From Zeimonas sediminis (lineage in GTDB: Bacteria; Pseudomonadota; Gammaproteobacteria; Burkholderiales; Burkholderiaceae_E): a stretch of 64,000 nt of DNA. Positions 1-8,251 of the stretch are shown one piece after another; within the stretch, counting starts at the first letter, position 1, and each line of letters starts with the position of its first letter. The stretch is taken from NCBI RefSeq assembly GCF_023721795.1, contig NZ_JAMQYE010000001.1, forward strand, positions 372,001-436,000, read 5' to 3'. Under the pieces are notes generated by a model that searched no databases, was not told the origin of the DNA, and saw only the letters and a list, made by a program, of their open reading frames with translations. The position numbers and the translations under genes are program-made.

Positions 1-566
1 GCGGTCAGCAGCAGCACGCCGGCGCCGCGCGCCATGGCGGGTGCGATGTGCAGCCAGCGGGTGGCCACTGCCGGCTCGAACAACAGGGCGAGGCCGATCG
101 CGAAGCCGATGCCGATCCCGAAGGTGAGCCCGACCAGGCCCGCCGTCAGCGCCACGTCGGCGGCCGAGAGCCCCCAGGCGGTGTACAGGCGCAGCCTGAC
201 CGCGCCGGCACTGAGCATCGCCAGGCCGAGGTTGTGGCCGACGGCCGTCGCGACGAAGGATGCCGCCGCGACCCGTCGATAGGGCAGGGCGTGTCCCAGG
301 TAGCGGAGCGCCAGCACATCGTAGCCGGTGAGGGCCAGATAGCTCCCGGCGGTCGCGGCGAGCGCGAGGAAGAAATTGCCCGCGCCGAGCCGTCCGAAGG
401 CGGCGCGCACGTCGGCCAGGTGCACCCGTGCCAGTTCCGCGTGCAGCACCGACAGGGCGAGCCCGAGCAGGACGAGGCTTGCCGCTGCCGCGAGCCAGAT
501 TCGCCAGGAGCCTCCACGGGGCGGCGAGGCCTTTGGCGCCGCGGACGAAGTCGCGTGCCAGATCAT
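1..566 (-). CDS. MprF-like lysylphosphatidylglycerol flippase/synthetase, N-terminal membrane part (partial)
   Basis: The first 188 codons of a minus-strand gene that leaves the window at its left edge. The start is the ATG at 564-566. The visible part is membrane-spanning: a hydrophobic helix at residues 23-41, a second segment around 64-80, and two blocks typical of the flippase half of MprF-type proteins, GYDVLALRYLG (81-91) and GHNLG followed by GAVRLRLY (110-128). In the MprF family this part moves aminoacylated phosphatidylglycerol across the inner membrane and a C-terminal domain makes it; the C-terminal half lies outside the window, so a flippase-only (UPF0104-like) protein cannot be excluded. 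It is divergent from the hydrolase gene at 805, with 238 bp between them. Confidence 0.7.
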   Translation of the reverse strand, partial: MIWHATSSAAPKASPPRGGSWRIWLAAAASLVLLGLALSVLHAELARVHLADVRAAFGRLGAGNFFLALAATAGSYLALTGYDVLALRYLGHALPYRRVAAASFVATAVGHNLGLAMLSAGAVRLRLYTAWGLSAADVALTAGLVGLTFGIGIGFAIGLALLFEPAVATRWLHIAPAMARGAGVLLLT

Positions 567-804
567 CGCTTCGTCGGTCGCGACGCGATTCGCATGCTGC
601 TCCCGGAGCGGGATGGTGCGCGGTGCCCCAATTCTCGCCGAGCGGGCGCTCCACCTACAAGCCGCCGCCAGCGTCACGGTCCAGGGCCGCCGACCGAAGG
701 GGCGGCGCACGCGCTATGCTCTGGCGCGAGCGAGCTGCCCGCCTGACCGAGACCGCCGCCGACGAGCGGACCCCGGCAGCCCGGGCCCGAGGAGGAGACT
801 GCGC

Positions 805-1665
805 ATGCACTTCATGACGGGGATGGACCACCGCACGGTCCGCGCCAACGGGATCAAGGTGAATCTCTGGACCGGCGGGCAGGGGCCGGCCTTGCTGCTG
901 CTGCATGGCTATCCGCAGACCGGCCAGATGTGGCGCAAGGTGGCGCCGAAGCTGCTCGACCGCTTCACCGTGGTGTGTCCGGACCTGCGCGGCTACGGCG
1001 ACTCGGACAAGCCGCGCGACGGCTACGACAAGAAGACGATGGCGCGCGACATGCACGAGACGATGCTGGCGCTGGGCCACTCGTGCTACGCGCTGGTCGG
1101 CCACGACCGGGGCGCGCGGGTCGCGCATCGGCAGGCGCTGGACAATCCGGACGCGGTCACGAAGCTGTGCGTGCTCGACGTCGTGCCGACGCACACCGTG
1201 TTCTCGAAGGCCGACCGCCACCTCGCGGCCGCCTACTGGCACTGGTTCTTCTTCCAGGCGCCCGACCTGCCCGAGATCATGCTGCAGGCCGCGCCCGAGG
1301 CCTTCCTGCGCCAGATGTTCCGCGCGCTGACCTTCCGGGCCGGCGCGATCGAGGAGCCCATGTTCCAGGAGTATCTGCGCGCCTTCACGCAGCCCGGCAC
1401 GATCCGCGCCGGCCTGGAGGACTATCGCGCCGCCGCGACCCGCGACCTCGAGGACGACGAGCGCGATCTGGCCAAACGGCTGCGCTGTCCGGTGCTGGCG
1501 ATCTGGGGAAGCTACGGCAAGATGGACGCGCTGTTCGACGTGCTGGCGACCTGGAAGGAGAAGGCCGACGACGTGCATGGCCACGCGCTCGACTGCGGCC
1601 ACTTCATTCCCGAGGAGGCCCCCGACGAGTTGCTGGCGGCGCTGGGCGCGTTCTTGTCGGCCTGA
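805..1665 (+). CDS. alpha/beta hydrolase, fluoroacetate/haloacetate dehalogenase type
   Basis: 286 residues, the usual length of fluoroacetate dehalogenases. The start ATG at 805 follows a strong ribosome site (GGAGGAG, 791-797). The nucleophile elbow is GHDRGAR with Asp101, and Arg102 and Arg105 stand where the family has the two arginines that bind the substrate carboxylate. His146-Trp147 (YWHWFF) match the halide-binding pair, and His266 (DCGHF) is the likely general base. The oxyanion region is HGYPQTG (34-40) and the strand PDLRGYGDSDKP follows at 59-70. Known family members hydrolyse haloacetates through an aspartyl ester. Close relatives act on other small esters or epoxides, so the substrate is inferred. 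It stands alone between the divergent MprF-like gene and convergent ahpF. Confidence 0.8.
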   Translation: MHFMTGMDHRTVRANGIKVNLWTGGQGPALLLLHGYPQTGQMWRKVAPKLLDRFTVVCPDLRGYGDSDKPRDGYDKKTMARDMHETMLALGHSCYALVGHDRGARVAHRQALDNPDAVTKLCVLDVVPTHTVFSKADRHLAAAYWHWFFFQAPDLPEIMLQAAPEAFLRQMFRALTFRAGAIEEPMFQEYLRAFTQPGTIRAGLEDYRAAATRDLEDDERDLAKRLRCPVLAIWGSYGKMDALFDVLATWKEKADDVHGHALDCGHFIPEEAPDELLAALGAFLSA

Positions 1666-1778
1666 TTCGTTCCTGGCCAGCCGAAGCGGCCGCCGCGGAA
1701 GGCGAGTGCGCCCTCCTGGTCGGCCTGCTTCGCGTCCTTCGCTGCCGGGCAGTCGTGGTCCTCAGGTCGCCTCAGGCC

Positions 1779-3380
1779 TCAGGCCGCCAGCTTCTGCGGT
1801 TCGGCGATCGCCGGCGAGGCGGCTGGCGCCGACGCGCGGATCAGGTGGTCGAAGGCCGACAGGCTGGCCTTCGCGCCTTCGCCCATCGCGATGACGATCT
1901 GTTTGTACGGCACCGTCGTCGCGTCGCCGGCGGCGAACACGCCAGGCACCGAGGTCTGGCCGCGGGCGTCGACCTCGATCTCGCCGCGCGGGCTCAGCGC
2001 CACCGCGCCCTTCAGCCAGTCGGTGTTGGGCAGCAGGCCGATCTGCACGAACACGCCCTCGAGCTCGAGTTTGTTCACGTCGCCGCTCACGCGGTCCTTG
2101 TAGACCAGGCCGTTCATCTTGCTGCCGTCGCCGGTGACCTCGGTGGTCTGGGCATTCACGATCACGGTCACGTTGGGCAGGCTCTTCAGCTTGGACTGCA
2201 GCACCGCGTCGGCGCGCAGCTTGCCGTCGAACTCGAGCAGGGTCACGTGGGCCACCACGCCGGCCAGGTCGATCGCGGCTTCCACGCCCGAGTTGCCGCC
2301 GCCGATCACCGCCACCCGCTTGCCCTTGAACAGCGGGCCGTCGCAGTGCGGGCAGTAGGCCACGCCCGCGCCGCGGTACTCGCGCTCGCCGGGCACGTTC
2401 ATCTCGCGCCAGCGGGCGCCGGTGGCCAGGATCACGGTCTTCGCCTTCAGCGTGGCGCCGCCGGCGAGCTTCACCCGCGCCAGCCCGTCGACGCCGGCCG
2501 GCTCGAGCGCCTCGGCGCGCTGCAGGTTCATCACGTCGACCTCGTATTCGCCCACGTGCGCCTCGAGCGCGCGGACCAGTTTCGGGCCCTCGGTCTGCGG
2601 CACCGAGATCAGGTTCTCGATGCCCATCGTGTCGAGCACCTGGCCGCCGAAGCGCTCGGCCACCACCCCGGTGCGGATGCCCTTGCGGGCGGCGTAGATC
2701 GCCGCGGCCGCGCCGGCCGGGCCGCCGCCGACCACCAGCACGTCGAAGGCCTCCTTCGCGTCGAGCTTCTCGGCCTCGCGCGCCGCGGCTCCGGTGTCGA
2801 CCTTGGCGAGGATCTCCTCGAGCGTCATCCGGCCCTGGCCGAAGGCCTCGCCGTTCAGGAAGACCGTGGGAACCGCCATGATCTTGCGCGACTCCACCTC
2901 GCCCTGGAACAGCGCGCCGTCGATCATCGTGCTGGTCACGCCCGGGTTCAGCACGGCCATCAGGTTCAGCGCCTGGACCACGTCCGGGCAGTTGTGGCAG
3001 GACAGCGAGATGAAGGTCTCGAAGCGGAACTCGCCCTTCAGGTTGCGGATCTGCTCGATCGTCGCGGCGTCGACCTTGGGCGGGTAGCCGCCAGCCTGCA
3101 GCAGCGCGAGCACCAGCGAGGTGAACTCGTGGCCCATCGGGATGCCGGCGAAGGCCACGCGAGCGGCCTGGCCCGCGGCGCCCACGGTGAACGACGGCTT
3201 GCGGGCGTCGGCGCCGTCCTCGCGCAGCGCGATCTTCGGCGACAGCGACGCGATCTCGCGCAGCAGTTCGCGCAGTTCGTCGGACTTCGCGCCGTCGTCG
3301 AGCGAGGCGACCAGTTCGATCGGCTGCTCGAGCTTCTGCAGGTAGGCCTCGAGCTGGGTGCGGATGTTGGCGGCGAGCAT
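1779..3380 (-). CDS. ahpF: alkyl hydroperoxide reductase subunit F
   Basis: 533 residues, full family length. AhpF is the cytoplasmic NADH-dependent flavoprotein that re-reduces AhpC. The N-terminal double-thioredoxin module carries Cys128-His-Asn-Cys131, the disulfide that hands electrons to AhpC. A FAD-binding GGGPAG motif lies near residue 218 and the thioredoxin-reductase-like active site CPHC near 347; a second dinucleotide motif GGGNSG follows. The start has a good ribosome site (AGGAGGAA on the minus strand). It lies downstream of ahpC with a 179-bp spacer that contains two stem-loops, so it is probably transcribed from the ahpC promoter at reduced level. Confidence 0.96.
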   Translation of the reverse strand: MLAANIRTQLEAYLQKLEQPIELVASLDDGAKSDELRELLREIASLSPKIALREDGADARKPSFTVGAAGQAARVAFAGIPMGHEFTSLVLALLQAGGYPPKVDAATIEQIRNLKGEFRFETFISLSCHNCPDVVQALNLMAVLNPGVTSTMIDGALFQGEVESRKIMAVPTVFLNGEAFGQGRMTLEEILAKVDTGAAAREAEKLDAKEAFDVLVVGGGPAGAAAAIYAARKGIRTGVVAERFGGQVLDTMGIENLISVPQTEGPKLVRALEAHVGEYEVDVMNLQRAEALEPAGVDGLARVKLAGGATLKAKTVILATGARWREMNVPGEREYRGAGVAYCPHCDGPLFKGKRVAVIGGGNSGVEAAIDLAGVVAHVTLLEFDGKLRADAVLQSKLKSLPNVTVIVNAQTTEVTGDGSKMNGLVYKDRVSGDVNKLELEGVFVQIGLLPNTDWLKGAVALSPRGEIEVDARGQTSVPGVFAAGDATTVPYKQIVIAMGEGAKASLSAFDHLIRASAPAASPAIAEPQKLAA

Positions 3381-3405
3381 GTTCAGTTCCTCCTGGAGAG
3401 TGGAA

Positions 3406-3449
3406 GATCGCAGTGCGAAGCCGTCGGCGAACGGCTTGGCGCTGCGATC
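3406..3449 (-). promoter_or_regulatory. long stem-loop in the ahpF leader
   Basis: Outer arms GATCGCAG (3406-3413) and CTGCGATC (3442-3449) pair perfectly, and inner arms AAGCCG (3418-3423) and CGGCTT (3432-3437) extend the stem. The structure sits about 26 nt before the ahpF start on the minus strand. It could protect the 5' end of a processed ahpF message or modulate ribosome access. The pairing is seen directly; the role is inference. Confidence 0.45.
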
Positions 3450-3522
3450 TGCCCGCGCCGGCCGGGGCCGGCGGGGCGATCGGCGCGGTCCGCGATGCTG
3501 CGGGGCGGACTGCCGGTAGTGA

Positions 3523-3544
3523 GCCGGAGGCCGAGGCCTCCGGC
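3523..3544 (-). terminator. stem-loop after ahpC (attenuator or mRNA stabiliser)
   Basis: A perfect 9-bp stem, GCCGGAGGC and GCCTCCGGC, with a CGAG tetraloop, lies 15 bp past the ahpC stop. No T-run follows on the minus strand, so it is more likely a partial terminator or a 3' stabiliser than a full stop. It would fit the usual excess of AhpC over AhpF. Confidence 0.5.
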
Positions 3545-3559
3545 GGGCAGGTCAGGCGA

Positions 3560-4123
3560 TCAGATCTTGCCGACCAGGTCCAGCGACGGGGCCAGCGTGG
3601 CTTCGCCCGGGGTCCACTTGGCGGGGCAGACTTCGCCCGGATGCGCGGCGACGTACTGGGCAGCCTGGACCTTGCGCAGCAGCTCCTTGGCGTCGCGGCC
3701 GATGCCGTTGTCGTGGATCTCGCACAGCTTGATCTGGCCTTCCGGGTTGATCACGAAGGTGCCGCGCAGCGCCAGGCCCTCTTCCTCGATCATCACGTCG
3801 AAGTTGCGGGTGATCGCGCCGGTCGGGTCGCCGATCATCGGGTAGCGGATCTTGGCGATCGTGTCCGAGGTGTCGTGCCAGGCCTTGTGGGTGAAGTGCG
3901 TGTCGGTCGACACCGCGTAGATCTCCACGCCCAGCGCCTTGAAGGTGTCGTAGTGGTCGGCCAGGTCGCCGAGCTCGGTCGGGCAGACGAAGGTGAAGTC
4001 GGCCGGGTAGAAGACGACGACCGACCACTTGCCCTTCAGGTCCTCGCTGCTGACCGGCACGAACTTGCCGTTGTGGTAGGCGGTGGCCTTGAAGGGCTTG
4101 ATTTCGGTGTTGATCAGGGACAT
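3560..4123 (-). CDS. ahpC: alkyl hydroperoxide reductase subunit C (2-Cys peroxiredoxin)
   Basis: 187 residues. Typical 2-Cys peroxiredoxin of the AhpC1 class: the peroxidatic cysteine is Cys47 in FTFVCPTE and the resolving cysteine lies near 166 in GEVCPAKW. It reduces H2O2 and organic peroxides in the cytoplasm and is recycled by AhpF, encoded just downstream. The ribosome site AAAGGAGC precedes the start. The promoter region upstream is markedly AT-rich compared with the rest of the window and carries an OxyR-like site. Confidence 0.97.
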   Translation of the reverse strand: MSLINTEIKPFKATAYHNGKFVPVSSEDLKGKWSVVVFYPADFTFVCPTELGDLADHYDTFKALGVEIYAVSTDTHFTHKAWHDTSDTIAKIRYPMIGDPTGAITRNFDVMIEEEGLALRGTFVINPEGQIKLCEIHDNGIGRDAKELLRKVQAAQYVAAHPGEVCPAKWTPGEATLAPSLDLVGKI

Positions 4124-4168
4124 TTGTCGCTCCTTTTGGGTATCGAGGAAGTGGTTGGGACAGGGCGA

Positions 4169-4197
4169 ATATTAGATATGACTATCGAACGCGTCTA
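4169..4197 (-). promoter_or_regulatory. ahpC promoter (weak -35, activator-type)
   Basis: On the minus strand a -10 hexamer TAATAT (4169-4174) is preceded by exactly 17 bp and a poor -35, TAGACG (4192-4197). The OxyR-like site abuts the -35, the arrangement expected when an activator recruits polymerase. A perfect inverted repeat, ATTAGA and TCTAAT with 17 bp between (4171-4199), overlaps the same stretch. Confidence 0.55.
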
Positions 4198-4234
4198 ATG
4201 AATTGTCGCGATCAATTAAATTGGCAATGACTAT
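4198..4234 (-). promoter_or_regulatory. OxyR-like binding site upstream of ahpC
   Basis: Read on the minus strand, four tetranucleotides occur at the OxyR spacing (4-N7-4-N7-4-N7-4): ATAG, CAAT, ATCG, TCAT. Against the consensus ATAG, CTAT, ATAG, CTAT this is 12 of 16 positions. The sequence ATGACTATCGAA occurs twice, at 4178-4189 and 4227-4238, so a second half-site lies inside the promoter. Regulation of ahpC by OxyR is well known in proteobacteria; the site here is inferred from spacing and position. Confidence 0.5.
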
Positions 4235-4255
4235 CGAAAAATCGGCGTTTGATAG

Positions 4256-4858
<603 letters not shown>

Positions 4859-4872
4859 GCGGCGGGGCAGGC

Positions 4873-5910
4873 ATGGCCGATCCCTCGCCCCGCGCCGGTT
4901 CCGGCGCCGTCGCGGGCGGTGCGCCGCAGCGCCCGCAGCGGATCCTGATCGTCAAGCTCACCTCGCTTGGGGACGTGATCAAGGCGCTGCCTGTCGTCGA
5001 CGACATTCGCCGCGCGCTTCCCGGCGCGACCGTCGACTGGGTGGTCGAGCGGCCCGTCGACCGCCTGCTCGCGCTCTGCGAGGGGCTGGACGCGGTGATC
5101 CCGCTCGAACTGCGCCGCTTTCGCAAGGAGCGGCGCTACGGCGCGGCCCTGCGCGCAGCGCTGCGCGACCTCGGGCAGCTTCGGGCGCGGCGCTACGACT
5201 GTATCGTCGACCTGCAGGGCCGGCGCAAGAGCGCGATCGTGGCGGCGCTGGCGCGCGGTCCGGTGATCGGCCCCGCGCCGGGGCCGTCCAGCGAGCCGAT
5301 GTACCACCGCCTTTATCGCCGCACCGTCGACCGGGCGTCGATCGACGGGCTGGACGCGATCACGGTCAACCGGGTGCTCGCGGCCCGGGCGCTGGGTTAT
5401 CCGCTGCCCGAGCGCGCGCCGCACTTCGGGCTGCGCGCGGCGGCGGCGCCGGCGAGCGATCTCGCTCCGCAGGCGCCCTTCGCGGTGCTCGTGCACGGCA
5501 GCTCCCGCCCCGAGAAGACCTGGCCGGAGGCCGACTGGATCGAACTGGGGCTCCGGCTGTCGCGCCGGGGCTTGCGCTGCCTGCTGCCATGGGGCGACGC
5601 GGGCGAGAGGGCGCGTGCGCTGAGACTGGCCGCGGGAATCGGCGACGCGCTGGTGCCCGAGCGGATGCCTTCGCTGCCCGAGTGGGTGGGCCTGCTGGGC
5701 GCGGCCCGCCTGGTCGTCGGCGTGGACAGCGGCCTGACTCATCTCGCCGCCGCGAGCGGCGCGCCGACGATCGCGATCTTCACCGCCACCTCAGCGGCGA
5801 TCTTCAGGGTCGAGGCGGACACGCCGCACCGCAACCTGGGAGACGGGCGCGGGCCGGTGCCGCTGTCCGAGGTGCTCGACGCGGCCGACGCGCTGCTGGC
5901 CGCTTCGTAG
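4873..5910 (+). CDS. waaC: lipopolysaccharide heptosyltransferase I
   Basis: 345 residues, glycosyltransferase family 9. Adds the first L-glycero-D-manno-heptose to Kdo of the LPS inner core at the cytoplasmic face of the inner membrane. The N-terminus after about 17 residues reads ILIVKLTSLGDVIKALP, the family hallmark. The C-terminal donor-binding domain shows VHGSSRPEKTWPE and VGVDSGLTHLAAA. The start ATG at 4873 follows tadA by 14 bp, so the two are probably cotranscribed. HeptI was preferred over HeptII because of the KLTSLGD N-terminus and the overall length. Confidence 0.88.
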   Translation: MADPSPRAGSGAVAGGAPQRPQRILIVKLTSLGDVIKALPVVDDIRRALPGATVDWVVERPVDRLLALCEGLDAVIPLELRRFRKERRYGAALRAALRDLGQLRARRYDCIVDLQGRRKSAIVAALARGPVIGPAPGPSSEPMYHRLYRRTVDRASIDGLDAITVNRVLAARALGYPLPERAPHFGLRAAAAPASDLAPQAPFAVLVHGSSRPEKTWPEADWIELGLRLSRRGLRCLLPWGDAGERARALRLAAGIGDALVPERMPSLPEWVGLLGAARLVVGVDSGLTHLAAASGAPTIAIFTATSAAIFRVEADTPHRNLGDGRGPVPLSEVLDAADALLAAS

Positions 5911-5979
5911 GCCGCTCCGCGGATTGCTTCCTGGGTCGCGTGTCGGGTCGCTTCCGCCGCTTCCGGCCCCCGAAACGAA

Positions 5980-6002
5980 GCGCGGCCCTCGTGGGGCCGC
6001 GC
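5980..6002. terminator. bidirectional terminator between waaC and the parvulin gene
   Basis: A perfect 9-bp GC stem, GCGCGGCCC and GGGCCGCGC, with a 5-nt loop lies between convergent genes. On the minus strand it is followed by TTCGTTTCG, a weak T-rich tail. Confidence 0.65.
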
Positions 6003-6027
6003 GGCGATCAGCGAAACGCGTGAGCGA

Positions 6028-6825
6028 TCACTGGATCTTCGCCTTGGCGCGAAGCTCCTTCTGGAGTTCCTGTACCCGCTCGCGCTCGAGCTGCTGGCGG
6101 ATCTGCGGCTGGACCTGCTCGAGCGGCGGCGGCGCGGAGTCGCGGACGTCGTCGAGGCGGATCACGTGCCAGCCGAACTGGGTCTTGACCGGGGCCTCGG
6201 TGAACTTGCCTTTCTCGAGCGCGACCATCGCGTCGGAGAACTCCTTGACGAAGGTGTCGCGGGTGTTCCAGTCGAGGTCGCCGCCCTGCGCGGCAGAGCC
6301 GGTGTCCTTGGACTTCTTGGCCAGTTCCTCGAAGGCCGTGCCCTTCTTCAGGTCGGCGATGATCTGCTTGGCCTCGTCCTCGGTCTCGACCAGCACGTGG
6401 CGGGCGCGGTATTCCTTCTGGGCGGACTCCTTGGCGACCTTGTCGTACTCGGCCTTGACCTCCGCGTCGGTGATCGGCTTGTTCTTCAGGTGGTCGCGGA
6501 TCACCGCGCGGATCAGGATGTCCTGGCGGACCGCGTCGAGCTGGCGCTGCACCTCGGGGTTGCGGGTCAGGCCCTTCTTCTCGGCTTCCTGGGCGAACAG
6601 CTCGCGGGCGATCAGCTCCTCGCGGACGGCGGCGCGCAGCTCGGGGGTGTCGGGCCGGCCCTGGGCGACCAGCGCGGCGACGAACTCGTCGACGCTCTTG
6701 CTCGGGATCGGCTTGTTGTTGACGACCGCGGCGTTCTGCGCCAGCGCGGCCGAGGCGACCGGCAGGAGTGCCACGGCCGCGAGCTTCGCGAGGCGAAGCG
6801 ACAGGGTGTTCGAGGGCATCGTCAT
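6028..6825 (-). CDS. periplasmic peptidylprolyl isomerase, parvulin type (PpiC/SurA-like)
   Basis: 265 residues. The first 29 residues form a signal peptide ending ALA-Q. An N-terminal SurA_N-like helical region (about 30-125) is followed by a parvulin domain (about 135-225) with RARHVLVETEDEA, GGDLDW and FGWHVIRLDD, all family landmarks. The protein should assist folding of periplasmic and outer-membrane proteins. The charged C-terminal tail (225-265) is rich in Gln, Glu and Arg. It lies immediately downstream of bolA-yciB on the same strand and probably belongs to that transcript; the 4-bp overlap with bolA supports this. Confidence 0.9.
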   Translation of the reverse strand: MTMPSNTLSLRLAKLAAVALLPVASAALAQNAAVVNNKPIPSKSVDEFVAALVAQGRPDTPELRAAVREELIARELFAQEAEKKGLTRNPEVQRQLDAVRQDILIRAVIRDHLKNKPITDAEVKAEYDKVAKESAQKEYRARHVLVETEDEAKQIIADLKKGTAFEELAKKSKDTGSAAQGGDLDWNTRDTFVKEFSDAMVALEKGKFTEAPVKTQFGWHVIRLDDVRDSAPPPLEQVQPQIRQQLERERVQELQKELRAKAKIQ

Positions 6826-7106
6826 CCTTTGCTGCTTTCGGGAGTGGCCGGCCGCGCGTCGATCGACAGCGCGTGGATGCGATGGGGCATCCAGTCGGCC
6901 ACGGCATCATACACGAGGCGATGTCGCGCCACGACGGGCATTCCGGCGAAGCGCGCCGACACGATCTTCACCCTGAAATGCCCGGCGCCGCCGGCCGCGC
7001 CGGCGTGCCCGGCATGCGCGGCGCTGTCGTCGACGATCTCGATTCCTGCGGCCTCGGGGAAGGCGCCGGCGAGCCGTTGCCGCAGTTCGTCGATCTCGGG
7101 CTTCAC
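6822..7106 (-). CDS. BolA family protein
   Basis: 94 residues from a GTG start at 7104-7106. BolA proteins pair with monothiol glutaredoxins to handle [2Fe-2S] clusters. The family signature is visible: residues for the conserved His and the FxGxxxVxRHRLVYD-like block (RFAGMPVVARHRLVYDAV, about 51-68) and HALSIDARP near the end. There is an unusual Gly/Ala/His-rich insertion at about 30-41. The GTG overlaps the yciB stop by 4 bp, and its own stop overlaps the parvulin start by 4 bp, so the three genes are translationally coupled. BolA beside YciB is a common betaproteobacterial arrangement. Confidence 0.88.
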   Translation of the reverse strand: MKPEIDELRQRLAGAFPEAAGIEIVDDSAAHAGHAGAAGGAGHFRVKIVSARFAGMPVVARHRLVYDAVADWMPHRIHALSIDARPATPESSKG

Positions 7107-7639
7107 GGCTTTTCCTCCTCGATGAAGCGGCTCACGTAGAAGGCCTGCGCCACCACGAAGGCGAGCGTCAGGCCCAGCGTGCCGAACAGCTTGAAGCTGA
7201 CCCAGGTGTCGGTGGAGAAGCCGTAGGCGACGGCCAGGTTCAGCACCGCCATGACCGCGAAGAACAGCATCCAGGCCAGGTTCAGCTTCCGCCAGACCGG
7301 GTCGGGCAGCACGAGTTGCGAGCCCATCGCGGCCTTGATCAGGTCGCGCCCGAAGAACAGCCGGCCGCCGCCCAGCACCGCCGCGAACAGCCCGTAGAGC
7401 ACGGTGGGCTTCCACTTGATGAAGGTTTCGTCCTGCCAGAGCAGGGTGAGGCCGCCGAAGACCGCGATGATCGCCAGGCCGGCCCACTGCATCGGCTCGA
7501 CCGGGCGGGAGCGCAGCTTGAGCCAGCCGATCTGCGCGAAGCTCGCGGCGATCGCCACCGCGGTGGCCGCGTAGATGTCGACCAGCTTGTAGGCGACGAA
7601 GAAGAGCAGGATCGGGAAGAGGTCGAAGAGTAGCTTCAT
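7103..7639 (-). CDS. yciB: inner membrane-spanning protein YciB (septation protein A family)
   Basis: 178 residues with five predicted membrane segments (about 2-20, 22-40, 50-68, 80-96, 120-140 and a last one at 150-170). The N-terminus MKLLFDLFPILLFF and the WQDETFIKWKPT block near residues 68-79 are characteristic. Members affect cell envelope synthesis and division. First gene of the yciB-bolA-parvulin operon. Confidence 0.94.
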   Translation of the reverse strand: MKLLFDLFPILLFFVAYKLVDIYAATAVAIAASFAQIGWLKLRSRPVEPMQWAGLAIIAVFGGLTLLWQDETFIKWKPTVLYGLFAAVLGGGRLFFGRDLIKAAMGSQLVLPDPVWRKLNLAWMLFFAVMAVLNLAVAYGFSTDTWVSFKLFGTLGLTLAFVVAQAFYVSRFIEEEKP

Positions 7640-7648
7640 GGCAGCTAG

Positions 7649-7656
7649 TATAAAAT
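7649..7656 (+). promoter_or_regulatory. -10-like element in the yciB / small-ORF divergent spacer
   Basis: TATAAAAT lies in the 51-bp spacer between yciB (minus) and the 42-residue ORF (plus), in an otherwise GC-rich region. It is 35 bp upstream of the plus-strand ATG, which has a good ribosome site (AGGAGAA). Confidence 0.45.
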
Positions 7657-7690
7657 CACCGGTTTTGTCCCAGATCCCAGGAGAATAGAG

Positions 7691-7819
7691 ATGGCCGAAC
7701 GTTCGCGTACCCGTCGCAACACGCTCGAGCGCCGCTGCCTGCCGAAGTACCTGAAGAGGCTCTTCAAGGGCTCGTCGCGCACCACTTTCCGGATGCTCGA
7801 GAAGATCAAGAAGGCCTGA
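7691..7819 (+). CDS. 42-residue highly basic protein, unrecognised
   Basis: An ATG at 7691 with ribosome site CCAGGAGAA and an upstream TATAAAAT opens a 42-codon frame. The product has 15 Arg or Lys and a single Cys (Cys16); the N-terminal third is Arg-rich (ERSRTRRN) and the rest looks like a short amphipathic helix (LPKYLKRLFKG, then TFRMLEKIKKA). The codon bias is G/C-ending like real genes. It ends 1 bp before the convergent msrB stop. No family was recognised. It could be a nucleic-acid-binding or ribosome-associated small protein; this is only a guess from charge. Confidence 0.6.
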   Translation: MAERSRTRRNTLERRCLPKYLKRLFKGSSRTTFRMLEKIKKA

Positions 7820-8251
7820 TCACTCGGGCTCGAAGCGCAGCGACAGCGAGTTGATGCAGTAGCGAAGGCCCGTCGGCGGCGGGCCGTCCTCGAACACGTG
7901 GCCGAGGTGCGCGTCGCACACCGCGCACAGCGCCTCGGTCCGCACCATGCCCCAGCTCGTGTCGGTGCGCAGCGTGATCCGCGCCGCGTCGATCGGCTGC
8001 CAGTAGCTCGGCCAGCCCGATCCGGAGTCGTACTTGTGCGCGGACGCGAACAGCGGAGTGCCGCAGCACACGCACAGGTAGCGCCCCGGCGTCTTCAGGT
8101 TCCAGTAGCGGCCGGTGAACGCCCGCTCGGTGCCGTGCCGGCGGGCCACCTCGAATTCCTCCGGCGACAGCCGGCGGCGCCATTCTTCGTCGGTCAGCTC
8201 GACGCGGTCGGCCGCCGCGCCTTCCTGGGTCGTTTCCGGTTTCGTGGTCAC
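7820..8251 (-). CDS. msrB: peptide-methionine (R)-S-oxide reductase
   Basis: 143 residues from a GTG at 8249-8251. MsrB reduces the R-sulfoxide of methionine. Zinc ligands are the pairs in CVCCG and [10 protein letters not shown], and the catalytic cysteine is in [11 protein letters not shown] near the C-terminus; [11 protein letters not shown] is the substrate-binding block. The GTG overlaps the selO stop by the classic 4-bp GTGA, so msrB is translated by coupling to selO. Confidence 0.94.
   Translation of the reverse strand: MTTKPETTQEGAAADRVELTDEEWRRRLSPEEFEVARRHGTERAFTGRYWNLKTPGRYLCVCCGTPLFASAHKYDSGSGWPSYWQPIDAARITLRTDTSWGMVRTEALCAVCDAHLGHVFEDGPPPTGLRYCINSLSLRFEPE

Noticed and set aside
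930-3845. Very long plus-strand open frame (971 codons)
   Set aside because: It crosses the dehalogenase and the antisense of ahpF and ahpC; composition is Arg/Gly/Ala-heavy with no family motif, as expected of a high-GC shadow frame.
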